Part shown: piece after piece, positions 50,136 through 58,274 of the stretch
Position numbering within the stretch: the stretch's first letter is position 1
How the letters are laid out: every line of letters begins with the position of its first letter
NCBI GenBank assembly: GCA_965229345.1
Contig: OZ245872.1
Span: 992,001 to 1,056,000, forward strand
From: PBB1 sp965229345
GTDB taxonomy: Bacteria > Pseudomonadota > Gammaproteobacteria > Burkholderiales > Burkholderiaceae_C
DNA: 64,000 nt
Direction: 5' to 3'
Notes under the pieces: model-generated
What the model was told of the DNA's origin: nothing
What the model saw: only the letters and a program-made list of their open reading frames with translations
Database searches by the model: none
Translations under genes and position numbers: made by a program

Positions 50136-50999
50136 TCAGCCTGCGGGCGCCGTCGCGGCCGCACTGCGGAGCGCCCTGGGTGTCAGGGTGCGGATCAGAT
50201 CCAGCCGGTACTCGGCGTCTGCGTGCTGGTCGGAGGCGGGTGTGATGGACGTGGCAGCAGCGTTCGCAGCGCGTTCGAAGAGGGCCTCGGACGGCGGCTC
50301 GCCCACCAGGATCTGCTCGGCCTGCGGGCATCGAATCGCGTGCGCGTCAACGCCGGCGTAGGCGAGCGCGGCCGACACGATCCGTCCGCCGCTGATGCCC
50401 AGCGTCGATGCCACCAGCGTCAGCGCGAAATCGCCTTGGCGTATGGACATCTCCTCGAACCCGTGGCCGACGTGCCGCACCGGGATCACCACTTCCACCA
50501 GCATCTCATCGGCCTGCGCGGCGGTGGTGTACGGGCCGAGGAAGAAGTCGGCAGCCTTGACGGTGCGTTCTCCGCGGACGCTGCGCAGCCGCAGTTCGCC
50601 GTCGAGGGCGAGCAGCACCGCGGGCATCTCCGAGGCCGGGTCGGCGTGGCACAGGTTGCCCGCCAGCGTGCCGCGGTTGCGGATGGTGTGATGGGCGACG
50701 TGCGGGTAGGCGGCCGCCATCAGCGGCGCCAGTTCACGAACCAGGGGCGAGGCCGCCAGCGTGGCGTGTCGCGCCAGGGCGCCGATGCGCAGGACCGCGC
50801 CGTCTTGCCAGTGCCGATCCAGCCCGGCGATGCGGTTGATGTCGATCAACGCGCCCGGGCGGGCGAACCGGAGATTCATCATCGCCACGAGGCTTTGGCC
50901 TCCGGCGATGACACGCGCGTCCTCGCCGTGCTCGGCCAGCAAAGCCAGCGCTTCATCGAGCGTCGCCGGACGCAGGTAGTCGAAGTGGGCTGGCTTCAT
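50136..50999 (-). CDS. Molybdenum hydroxylase FAD subunit
   Basis: A 287-aa CoxM-type subunit that binds FAD and reduces the external acceptor. AGGQSLVAMMNLRFARP and the HHTIRNRGTLAGNLCHADPA segment are the FAD-contact motifs of the family. It is the first gene of the minus-strand operon M-S-L-G. The candidate operator at 51050-51063 lies 51 bases upstream of its start. Confidence 0.94.
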   Translation of the reverse strand: MKPAHFDYLRPATLDEALALLAEHGEDARVIAGGQSLVAMMNLRFARPGALIDINRIAGLDRHWQDGAVLRIGALARHATLAASPLVRELAPLMAAAYPHVAHHTIRNRGTLAGNLCHADPASEMPAVLLALDGELRLRSVRGERTVKAADFFLGPYTTAAQADEMLVEVVIPVRHVGHGFEEMSIRQGDFALTLVASTLGISGGRIVSAALAYAGVDAHAIRCPQAEQILVGEPPSEALFERAANAAATSITPASDQHADAEYRLDLIRTLTPRALRSAAATAPAG

Positions 51000-51049
51000 G
51001 GTCTCCTGCCGCGTGGTGTGGGAAGCTGCAACGAATCGCAGCTCCTAAG

Positions 51050-51063
51050 TGAGCAGATGCTTA
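51050..51063. promoter_or_regulatory. Candidate TetR operator TGAGC-N4-GCTTA (copy 2)
   Basis: TGAGCAGATGCTTA matches the palindrome at 45621-45634 in eight of the ten arm and core-defining positions and keeps the four-base spacer. Both copies are preceded by AA and one base. It lies in the 190-base divergent region between the FAD-subunit gene and the MoxR gene. Confidence 0.5.
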
Positions 51064-51189
51064 CTATTGCAAATCTCAGGCAACACCGTCAAGGCCTTAT
51101 CCTCGACGGCGCCTTAGGGGTTCCACGGGTCGGGCCAGGTCTTGCAGCCGCTTGCCCATGGGTCAACGGAAGGCTTCGGGCCATCGCCA

Positions 51190-52149
51190 ATGAACACGCC
51201 TCATCCACCACCGCTGCGGATTGCTCAGTCGCTGCCTGCGACGGTCGACGACCTCGTGATCGCGCTCGCCCAGGCGGGCTACGTCTGCGATCGACCGCTG
51301 GCGGTGTCGGTGTTCCTGTCGTTGAGGCTGCAGCGCCCGCTGTTCCTCGAGGGCGAACCGGGGGTCGGGAAGACGCAATTGGCCAAGTCGCTGGCCAGTG
51401 TGCTTGGCAGCCAGTTGCTGCGCGTGCAGTGTCACGAAGGCCTGGACATCGCGCAGACGGCCTACGAATGGAATGTGCAACGCCAGCTGATGCGGGTGAG
51501 GCTGGCCGAGGCCTCCGGGCGCATCCAGGGCGAAGCGGCCGAGGCGCAGCTCGAGAGCAGTCTGTATCAGCGCGACATGCTCATCGAGCGTCCGCTGCTG
51601 CAGGCCCTGACGCAGCCGATGTCCCCGGTGCTGCTCATCGACGAGATCGACCGCGCTGACGAGCCGTTCGATGCCTTCCTGCTGGAAATGCTGGCCGAGA
51701 ACCAGATCACCGTCCCTGAATTGGGAACGGTCATTGCCAGCGCGCCGCCGATCACGGTGATCACCAGCAACCGCACGCGCGAAGTCCATGACGCGCTGAA
51801 GCGTCGGTGCCTGTATCACTGGGTGGGCTTTCCCGATCCCGCGCGCGAGCTCGAGATCGTGCGCCGGCGGGCACCCGAGGCTGCGTTGAACCTGGCCGCG
51901 CAGGTGGTCGCTGTCGTGCGCCGTGTGCGCGAGATGGATCTGCTCAAGGCGCCCGGCGTCTCGGAGACGATCGACTGGGTGCGGGCGCTCACCGCGCTGT
52001 CCGTGGTGTGCCTGGACCCTGCGGCAATCGAGCAGACCCTGGGCGTGTTGCTCAAGCACCGTGAGGACATCGAGCGGCTGCGCGCGCATGACACCGCCGG
52101 CCTGCTGCGCGAACTGCAGGACAGGGGTTGGCTGGAGCAGGACGCCTGA
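51190..52149 (+). CDS. MoxR-type AAA+ ATPase (CoxD-like)
   Basis: A 319-aa AAA+ protein with Walker A GEPGVGKT (55-62), Walker B VLLIDEIDRAD and the sensor SNRTREVHDALKRRCLYHW. In the Oligotropha CO dehydrogenase cluster, CoxD of this type helps build the sulfurated Cu/Mo active site together with CoxE; that role is inferred here from the neighbours. The ATG at 51190 was chosen over an in-frame start 16 codons earlier. A VWA gene follows after 19 bases. Confidence 0.9.
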   Translation: MNTPHPPPLRIAQSLPATVDDLVIALAQAGYVCDRPLAVSVFLSLRLQRPLFLEGEPGVGKTQLAKSLASVLGSQLLRVQCHEGLDIAQTAYEWNVQRQLMRVRLAEASGRIQGEAAEAQLESSLYQRDMLIERPLLQALTQPMSPVLLIDEIDRADEPFDAFLLEMLAENQITVPELGTVIASAPPITVITSNRTREVHDALKRRCLYHWVGFPDPARELEIVRRRAPEAALNLAAQVVAVVRRVREMDLLKAPGVSETIDWVRALTALSVVCLDPAAIEQTLGVLLKHREDIERLRAHDTAGLLRELQDRGWLEQDA

Positions 52150-52168
52150 GACGGCGCGGCCGGACCCG

Positions 52169-53353
52169 ATGTTCCACCGGAACGTGGTCGAGTTCGCCCG
52201 AGCCCTGCGACGGGCAGGCTTCGCCGTGCCTCCTGACTCGGTGGGTCTGGCGCTGCTGGCACTGGAGCACACCGGGCTCGAGCGGCGAGACGACGTCCGC
52301 GCTGCCCTTCGAGCGGTGCTCACCAGCCGGCACGACCAGCACCCGCTGTTCGATCTTGTCTTCGATGCCTTCTGGCGAGACCCTGAGCTCCTCGCGCGCG
52401 CGTTGCCCCGTTTGAAGCCGCAGCCCGCGGCATCGCGCGCGCGCGCCGACCGGCCGTTGTCTGAGCGGCTGTTGTCGGCACTGGCGCCCCCGCCAGCGCC
52501 CGCCCGTCCGCCTCTGACCCGCCCGCAGACGGTCCTCACGGAACGGGGCGCCTCTGCCGCCATCGGTTTGCGCCGGGCCGACTTCGGGAGCATGACGCCC
52601 GACGAGTTTGCCGCTGCACTCGACCTGGTCCGTTCACTGCCGCCGCCTGTGGCGCCGATCCAGTTGCTGAGAAAAGTGCCGTCGCCCAGGGGGGCCATCG
52701 ATCTGCGGCGCACCGTCCAGCAGACGATGCGTCAGCCGGCGTCGTTTTCGCTGGCGTTCAGCCGACGCCGCGAAGTGCTGCCTCCCCTCGTGCTGTTGAT
52801 CGATGTCTCGGGTTCGATGGAGCGCTATGGCCGTGTGCTGCTTCACTATGCGCACGCCTTGACGCGCCGGTACCCCCGGACCGAGACGTTCACACTGGGT
52901 ACCCAGCTGCATCGGGTCAGCACCTGCCTGCGCAACCGGGACGTCGATCTCGCATTGCAATCGGTGGCGTCCTGCGTGAGCGATTGGAACGGGGGCACCC
53001 GACTGACGCTGTGTCTCGACCGCTTTGTCCGAGACTGGGCCCCACGCGTGCTCGGCGGCCGGGCAACGCTGCTGCTCGCCACGGACGGCCTCGATGGCGA
53101 CCATGTCGCCCATCTCGATGCCGTGCTCGCAAGGCTGCGGCGACGCGCCCATGCCATCGTCTGGCTCAATCCCCTGTTGCGCTACGACGGGTTCGAGCCG
53201 TTGGCGCCCGCAGTTCAACGGCTGTGGCGCTGCGCGGACGGCATGTGGCCCATGCACCGCGTGGACGACATCGGTCGGCTGGCCGATCTTCTCCGGCACC
53301 AGCGTTCACGGCTTTGGCCTGGCCGTGTCGCCGAGTACCGGCAGGTGGCCTGA
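52169..53353 (+). CDS. VWA-domain protein (CoxE-like)
   Basis: A 394-aa protein with an Ala/Pro/Arg-rich middle and a C-terminal von Willebrand A domain. The MIDAS motif DVSGSM starts at D212 and the domain continues with TLGTQLHRVS, DWNGGTRLTL and LLATDGLDG. MoxR-VWA pairs act together as metal-dependent chaperones; next to a molybdenum hydroxylase the match is CoxD-CoxE. The frame is open upstream inside the MoxR gene, but the ATG at 52169 is the expected start. Confidence 0.9.
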   Translation: MFHRNVVEFARALRRAGFAVPPDSVGLALLALEHTGLERRDDVRAALRAVLTSRHDQHPLFDLVFDAFWRDPELLARALPRLKPQPAASRARADRPLSERLLSALAPPPAPARPPLTRPQTVLTERGASAAIGLRRADFGSMTPDEFAAALDLVRSLPPPVAPIQLLRKVPSPRGAIDLRRTVQQTMRQPASFSLAFSRRREVLPPLVLLIDVSGSMERYGRVLLHYAHALTRRYPRTETFTLGTQLHRVSTCLRNRDVDLALQSVASCVSDWNGGTRLTLCLDRFVRDWAPRVLGGRATLLLATDGLDGDHVAHLDAVLARLRRRAHAIVWLNPLLRYDGFEPLAPAVQRLWRCADGMWPMHRVDDIGRLADLLRHQRSRLWPGRVAEYRQVA

Positions 53354-53827
53354 GTGAGTGCGGATGTCTCCTCGCGGCGGGTCGTCAGCGCGCAGGAGAG
53401 GGTAAATACTGATCTCCCGTCTCGCGGGTCGCGAAAAGGGGCCCTGGGGAAAACTCTGTGTCGATTTGAGACGGTCGCTGCGGCCAGGCGGCCCATCCAG
53501 CGTCCGGTCTTGCGACGGCCTTGCCGTTGTTCTTGCGTCGGGAAATCCATCAGCGTCTGCGATTTTTTTTCAATAAAATCAAAGGCTTGCCTGAATGTTT
53601 CGTGCTGCGCTCGCAGGGGCTGTGAATGTTTGCCTGGGCGTGCGAACGTCCGAGATTGCCCCGCGACGCATCATTCACGCATCCCACCCGAAGAGCGCTC
53701 GATGAACGCTGCCGTTCGCTCCTCAACATGACGACTCCATGGCGGTGGGGTTTTGATCCCTTGAATTTCTGAACTTCGCGTCCCATGTGCCACGCTGATT
53801 TGTAGTCAGTGGCCCGCAACAGACCCC
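53354..53827. other. 474-base gap between the CoxE-like and CobW-like genes
   Basis: No convincing gene is visible; the open frames here lack a recognisable domain. A T-rich stretch at about 53570-53580 (GATTTTTTTTTCAATAAAATC-like) stands out against the GC-rich surroundings and might end transcription from the catabolic island. It probably holds the promoter of the CobW/WD40 operon, but no clear -35/-10 pair is seen. Confidence 0.5.
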
Positions 53828-54829
53828 ATGATCACACCCATTCCCGTGACCGTATTGACCGGCTTTCTCGGTGCCGGCAAGACCACTTTGCTCAACCGGC
53901 TGCTTCGTGATGCGGGCGGAAAGCGCTACGCCGTGATCGTCAACGAGTACGGCGAGATCGGCATCGATGGCGATCTCGTGGTCGGCGCGGAGGAAGAGGT
54001 CTACGAGCTCAACAACGGCTGCGTCTGCTGCAAGCTGCGCGGTGACCTGGTGCGTGTGGCCAGCAACCTGGTTCGTCGGCCTGGCGGCTTCGACGGCATC
54101 CTGATCGAGACCACCGGCCTGGCAGATCCAGCCCCGGTGGTGCAGACCTTCCAGCTCGACGACCTGCTGCGCCAGTACACGCGGCTCGACAGCATCATCT
54201 GCGTTGCCGATGCGCGCCATCTCCCGGCTCAGCTGAGTTCGATGCCCGAAGCCAGCACGCAATTGGCGCAGGCCGACATGGTGCTGCTGAACAAGGCGGA
54301 CTTGGCGGACGAGGCCATGCTGGGTGCGGCCGAGCGCGCCGTGCAAGAGCTCAACCCCACTGCCGATGTGCGCCGTGTCGTGCGCGGCGAATTGCCCCTG
54401 GCGCAGTTGCTCGACCGAGGTGCTTTTGACAACGCGCGCATGCGTCTGCCCTCCATCGGGCTGGGCAAGTCGGCCAATGGCCCGACCGCTCACGGCTACC
54501 AGCCGGTGGGGTCTGGCCGCCACAGCGCAGGTGTCACCAGCGTCTCCCTCAGCTTCCCGCGCCGGTTCGAGCGCTCTCGCTTCCTCCCCTGGTTGCAGCG
54601 ATTGGTGACCGAACAGGGCGGCGATCTGCTGCGTGCCAAAGGAATCCTTGCGTTCAGTGGCGAGTCACGTCGTTTCGTCTTTCAGGCGGTGCACATGACG
54701 GTGGACAGCGGGATGGGTCGCGCCTGGGCTGCGGGCGAGGCCGCTGAGTCAAAGCTGGTTTTTATCGGAAGGCGGCTCGAGGAATCGACGCTGCGTGAAG
54801 AACTGACCCATTGTTTGGAAGACGTCTGA
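53828..54829 (+). CDS. CobW/G3E-family GTP-binding protein
   Basis: A 333-aa G3E GTPase. It has Walker A GFLGAGKT (12-19), the metal-binding GCVCC motif (C65, C67, C68), the ETTGLADP switch and NKAD; the C-terminal CobW_C domain is present (SVSLSFPRRFERSRF to the end). Related proteins are metallochaperones or activators of metalloenzymes. The gene starts a three-gene unit with WD40 and 76-aa proteins directly upstream of a di-iron monooxygenase, so a metal-delivery role is possible but unproven. Confidence 0.9.
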   Translation: MITPIPVTVLTGFLGAGKTTLLNRLLRDAGGKRYAVIVNEYGEIGIDGDLVVGAEEEVYELNNGCVCCKLRGDLVRVASNLVRRPGGFDGILIETTGLADPAPVVQTFQLDDLLRQYTRLDSIICVADARHLPAQLSSMPEASTQLAQADMVLLNKADLADEAMLGAAERAVQELNPTADVRRVVRGELPLAQLLDRGAFDNARMRLPSIGLGKSANGPTAHGYQPVGSGRHSAGVTSVSLSFPRRFERSRFLPWLQRLVTEQGGDLLRAKGILAFSGESRRFVFQAVHMTVDSGMGRAWAAGEAAESKLVFIGRRLEESTLREELTHCLEDV

Positions 54830-54840
54830 GAGGTGTAGTC

Positions 54841-56013
54841 ATGAACTCGGTAACTGATACTGCTGGCGCGCCGCCAGCCAACGTCGCCCCACCGCTGCTC
54901 GCGGTGATGGGTGTTTCCTGGCCGGTCGATGCTCCCGCTGTGGCGGTGAGTTGGGACACCGACGGCAACTCTGCTGCATTTGCCCTGGGCAACGGGCACG
55001 TGCTGGTGGCCGACACCCAGTGGCCGCAGGGGCCGCGGGTGCAGCCTCGGCCGGGAGGTGGCGTGACAGTCGTGCCGTCTGCCGAGCCTGCGCCCGCGCC
55101 TGTGCGCGCCGCATGCCATCAGGGCACCTGCCTGGCATTGGCGCCTCATCCGCAAGGCGGCTTCGTCAGCGGTGGCGATGACGGCCGAGTCGTGTACCTG
55201 CCCCGCGGTGCGGCGCCGACCGTGCTCGAACACACAACGGAAGAATGGATCACCGCGCTGGCCGGCCATGCAGAAGGTGGCTTGGCGGGAGGCCTCGCGT
55301 ACGCCCATGGCCGCACGGTCCATCGCCACGCCTCTGGCAGCGCGTCCAAAATCGAGTTGCCAGCCCCGGCCACGGCGTTGGCCTTCAGCCCGGACGGACT
55401 CGTGCTGGCAGTGGCGCACAGCGGTGGGGTCACGTTGTGGCCATGCCTCGGAGCGACGCGGCAATTGAATTGGCCCGGCTACCACCGCGCCTTGTGCTGG
55501 AGCCCCGACGGCGCTTACCTGGTTTCTGCAATGCAGGAGAACGCGCTGCACGGATGGCGAGTCTCCGACGGCATGGACATGGAAATGAGCGGGTACGAAG
55601 GGCAGCCGCTGTCGCTTTCATTTGCGCATGACGGTCGTTACCTGACCACCAGCGGTGCCACACGTCCGGTGTGCTGGAGTTTCGACCCGCCGGGCAAGTC
55701 GCAGCAACCCACGCAATGCGGCATTGCCAGCAAAACGCCGGTCACTGCCGTGGCCTGCCATCCCCGCCAGCCCCTGATCGCCGCCGGCTATTACAACGGA
55801 GCCGTATTGCTGTGCCGTCCCGGCAGCGACGATGCCTTGTTCGTCAAGGGCTCCGGTGAAGGCGCGGTGAACGCGCTGGCCTGGTCCCCCGACGGACAAC
55901 GGCTGGCTTTTGGAAATCAAGGCGGGCTGTGCGGCTGGGTGAATCTGCCCGACGCCCTGTTCCGCACCAGTGGCAACCCATCACCAACCACCTCAGAGGA
56001 GACTGCGAAATGA
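54841..56013 (+). CDS. WD40-repeat protein
   Basis: A 390-aa protein of WD40-like beta-propeller repeats, each ending in patterns such as VAVSWDTDGNSAAFALGN, LAFSPDGLVLAVAHSG and ALAWSPDGQRLAFGNQG; roughly seven blades can be outlined. There is no signal peptide, so it is probably a cytoplasmic scaffold. It lies 11 bases after the CobW-type gene and overlaps the next gene by four bases. Its partner is unknown; the linked GTPase is the best candidate. Confidence 0.87.
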   Translation: MNSVTDTAGAPPANVAPPLLAVMGVSWPVDAPAVAVSWDTDGNSAAFALGNGHVLVADTQWPQGPRVQPRPGGGVTVVPSAEPAPAPVRAACHQGTCLALAPHPQGGFVSGGDDGRVVYLPRGAAPTVLEHTTEEWITALAGHAEGGLAGGLAYAHGRTVHRHASGSASKIELPAPATALAFSPDGLVLAVAHSGGVTLWPCLGATRQLNWPGYHRALCWSPDGAYLVSAMQENALHGWRVSDGMDMEMSGYEGQPLSLSFAHDGRYLTTSGATRPVCWSFDPPGKSQQPTQCGIASKTPVTAVACHPRQPLIAAGYYNGAVLLCRPGSDDALFVKGSGEGAVNALAWSPDGQRLAFGNQGGLCGWVNLPDALFRTSGNPSPTTSEETAK

Positions 56014-56240
56014 GCGAGAACACCCCCACCAACGACACACCGAGCCCTGAAGAGACGGCCAGCAAGGACGCCTTCTTTGCCCAACTGGCAGCCGTCTCCG
56101 ACGCGATGATCGCGGCCCATGGCAGAGACTTTGCTATGGGCGCGCACCTGCTGGCCGCGCGCTACATCGCCGAGTCTGACGCTCGCACCAAGGCCGCCGT
56201 CGAGTCTCTTACTGCGCCTGCGAAGCCAGTACTAGAGTGA
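56010..56240 (+). CDS. 76-aa conserved-looking small protein
   Basis: I do not recognise this protein. It is acidic and polar at the N-terminus (residues 1-20 rich in Thr/Glu/Pro), then helical (KDAFFAQLAAVSDAMIAAHG and MGAHLLAARYIAESDAR). No cysteines or signal peptide. It is preceded by AGAGGAGAC and starts in the ATGA overlap with the WD40 gene, so it is translated together with it and is likely a real gene. Confidence 0.75.
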   Translation: MSENTPTNDTPSPEETASKDAFFAQLAAVSDAMIAAHGRDFAMGAHLLAARYIAESDARTKAAVESLTAPAKPVLE

Positions 56241-56250
56241 AAACCCGATA

Positions 56251-56272
56251 GTCCGAAACCTCAGCTTCGGAC
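56251..56272. other. Perfect 7-bp inverted repeat after the small gene
   Basis: GTCCGAA and TTCGGAC enclose 8 bases, 10 bases past the 76-aa gene stop. It may be a transcript end (no T-run) or a regulator site for the monooxygenase promoter 110 bases downstream. Confidence 0.4.
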
Positions 56273-56289
56273 GCGCCGGGCGCCATCGC

Positions 56290-56329
56290 CGTCCCAAAAC
56301 GAGACGCTGCTGGGGGTGGCTGTCCCAGC
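56290..56329. promoter_or_regulatory. Candidate upstream activator sites
   Basis: Two imperfect or perfect dyads lie 50-90 bases before the sigma-54 -24 element: CGTCCC-N5-GAGACG (56290-56306) and GCTGGG-N9-CCCAGC (56309-56329). GTCCCA occurs in both. The spacing suits binding of an AcoR/NtrC-type activator, but no direct evidence links them to PrmR. Confidence 0.45.
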
Positions 56330-56380
56330 TTCTCCGGCGGTCTCCCAGGAAATCGCACTAGGGTTAGGGATATGGAGCGG

Positions 56381-56396
56381 TGGCACGCGAATAGCT
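56381..56396 (+). promoter_or_regulatory. Sigma-54 (RpoN) promoter of the prm operon
   Basis: TGGCACGCGAATAGCT matches the -24/-12 consensus TGGCAC-N5-TTGC(A/T) with one mismatch; the essential GG and GC are exactly 10 bases apart. It is 120 bases upstream of prmA and a sigma-54-type activator gene lies downstream of the operon. The expected transcription start is near 56407, leaving a leader of about 110 bases with small hairpins (56409-56420 and 56440-56455). Confidence 0.85.
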
Positions 56397-56516
56397 ATAG
56401 TTGGGGTAGGGCGGAAGCCCGAATTGCCGGGTGTAGGGCGGTCTTTTGCCAGACCCTGGACAGTACATCGTCACTTTGTAATTTGACTTTCAAGTAGACA
56501 TGCAAAGGAGTTCTAA

Positions 56517-58181
56517 ATGTCTGAACTGACTCTCAACAAGATCACGTCGCAAAAGGGGATCCCGATCGCCGAAGCGACGCGCCGCATCGCCGATCTTGGC
56601 TGGCAGCCTAGCTATGTGCAGGAAGCGTCGACGTTCCCTACCGACTACAAGATCGGTAAGGCGCCGCGCGACCCAATGAAGCAAGTGCTGCGTTCCTACT
56701 TTCCAATGCAGGAGGAAAAGGACAGCCGCGTTTACGGTGCTCTTGACGCTGCGCTCCGCGGTGACATGTTCCGCAACACCCAGCCTCGCTGGATCGAGTG
56801 GATGAAGTTGTTCCTGGCCATCATTCCTTTCCCGGAAATTTCGGCCGCTCGCTCGATGGCAATGGTTGCTCGTCTGGCCCCAGGTGAAGAGCTGCGTACC
56901 GGCTTCACCATGCAAATGGTCGACGAATTCCGTCACTCCACGATTCAGATGAACCTGAAGAAGTGGTACATGGAAAACTACATCGATCCGGCTGGTTTCG
57001 ACATCACCGAGAAGGCTTTCGGTCAGTGCTATGCCACGACCATCGGCCGTCAATTCGGTGAAGGCTTCATCACCGGCGACTCGATCACTTCCGCCAACAT
57101 CTACCTGACCGTGGTGGCCGAAACCGGTTTCACCAACACGTTGTTCGTGGCCATGCCGTCGGAAGCCGCTCGTAACGGCGACTACGCTCTGTCCACCGTG
57201 TTCCTGTCGGTGCAGTCGGATGAGTCGCGCCACATCGGTAACGGTCACTCGCTGCTGATGTCGATCGTCAACGACCCAAGCAACCACCTGTTGCTCGAGC
57301 GTGACCTGCGTTATGCATTCTGGCAAAACCACGCCATCGTTGATGCGGCCATCGGCACCATCATCGAGTACGGCACCACCGATCGCGACAAGAACAAGGA
57401 GTCCTACTCCGAGCTGTGGCACCGTTGGATCTACGAAGACTACTATCGCAGCTACATGCTGCCGCTGGAAAAGTACGGCGTGAAGATCCATCACGACGAC
57501 GTTTCCGCTGCTTGGGACCGCATCGTCAAGAAGAACTACGTCCACAAGACGGCTCAATTCTTCTCGGTGGGCTGGCCCGTCAACTTCTGGCGTATCGAAG
57601 CCCAAACGGAGAAGGACTTCGAATGGTTCGAGCACAAGTATCCGGGCTGGTACGCTGAATTCGGTGCCTACTGGAAGTGGTACGAGCGCAAGAGCCATCC
57701 AGGCCAGACCAACATGCTGTTCGACCAAGAGTGCGGCTACAAGTACCCGCATCGCTGCTGGAGCTGCATGGTGCCTTGCCTGATTCGCGAAGACTTCTGC
57801 TATGACGAAGTTGATGGCGAAGTGTTCACGTACTGCTCTGAAGTCTGCCGTTGGACCCACAAGGTTGCCTTCTCTGCTGAATACGAAGGCCGCCCAACGC
57901 CAGCGATGGGCCGCTTCAGCGGTCGTCGTGAGTGGGAAGACTGCTATGACGGCTGGGACCTGGCTGACGCCATCAAGGACCTGGGCTTCGTGCGCCCTGA
58001 CGGCAAGACGCTGATTCAACAGCCTCACCTGCGCTTCGACGACAAGCACATGTGGACTCTGGATCACGTGAAGGGTCACACCCTGGCCAGCCCGCTCAAG
58101 GCCTTCCGCGCTCTGTCGCCGGAAGCTCGCGAGCAAGCAGCCATTGAGTACCGCAAGGGCTTCACGATCAACCCGATCTAA
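56517..58181 (+). CDS. prmA: Propane/Mim-type di-iron monooxygenase, hydroxylase alpha subunit
   Basis: Catalytic subunit of a four-component soluble di-iron monooxygenase (SDIMO group 5; prmA/mimA type). It inserts one O2 oxygen into a small alkane, ketone or phenol. In the 554-aa protein the six predicted iron ligands are E107 (PFPEISAAR), E137 and H140 (DEFRH), E202 (VVAETGF), and E236 and H239 (SDESRH). A Cys-rich segment near the C-terminus (C414-x2-C417 and C440-x3-C444) resembles a YHS-like metal-binding fold. Length fits Mycobacterium MimA and Gordonia PrmA. An AAGGAG site precedes the ATG. Substrate cannot be fixed from sequence. Confidence 0.95.
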   Translation: MSELTLNKITSQKGIPIAEATRRIADLGWQPSYVQEASTFPTDYKIGKAPRDPMKQVLRSYFPMQEEKDSRVYGALDAALRGDMFRNTQPRWIEWMKLFLAIIPFPEISAARSMAMVARLAPGEELRTGFTMQMVDEFRHSTIQMNLKKWYMENYIDPAGFDITEKAFGQCYATTIGRQFGEGFITGDSITSANIYLTVVAETGFTNTLFVAMPSEAARNGDYALSTVFLSVQSDESRHIGNGHSLLMSIVNDPSNHLLLERDLRYAFWQNHAIVDAAIGTIIEYGTTDRDKNKESYSELWHRWIYEDYYRSYMLPLEKYGVKIHHDDVSAAWDRIVKKNYVHKTAQFFSVGWPVNFWRIEAQTEKDFEWFEHKYPGWYAEFGAYWKWYERKSHPGQTNMLFDQECGYKYPHRCWSCMVPCLIREDFCYDEVDGEVFTYCSEVCRWTHKVAFSAEYEGRPTPAMGRFSGRREWEDCYDGWDLADAIKDLGFVRPDGKTLIQQPHLRFDDKHMWTLDHVKGHTLASPLKAFRALSPEAREQAAIEYRKGFTINPI

Positions 58182-58204
58182 AGCTTAGGCGTTTCCCAAG
58201 GAAT

Positions 58205-58236
58205 CTCGGGAGGGGGGGGTCTCCCCTCCTCCCGAG
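58205..58236 (+). other. Intercistronic stem-loop between prmA and prmB
   Basis: CTCGGGAGGG... pairs with ...CCTCCTCCCGAG in a 14-bp stem (one G-T pair) and a four-base loop, in the 93-base gap. No T-run follows. It could block 3' decay and leave prmA mRNA more abundant than the downstream genes. Confidence 0.7.
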
Positions 58237-58274
58237 TGTCTGTATATCAAGTGCGAAAGCATTGAAAGAAAATC

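Noticed and set aside
53354..53731. 125-aa + strand open frame after the CoxE-like gene
   Set aside because: Composition is Arg/Cys/Ser-rich without a domain, and it crosses the T-rich stretch; read as non-coding.
56490..58136. 548-aa minus-strand open frame opposite prmA
   Set aside because: The + strand encodes all six iron ligands and family motifs of PrmA; the antisense frame has none and exists because of codon bias.
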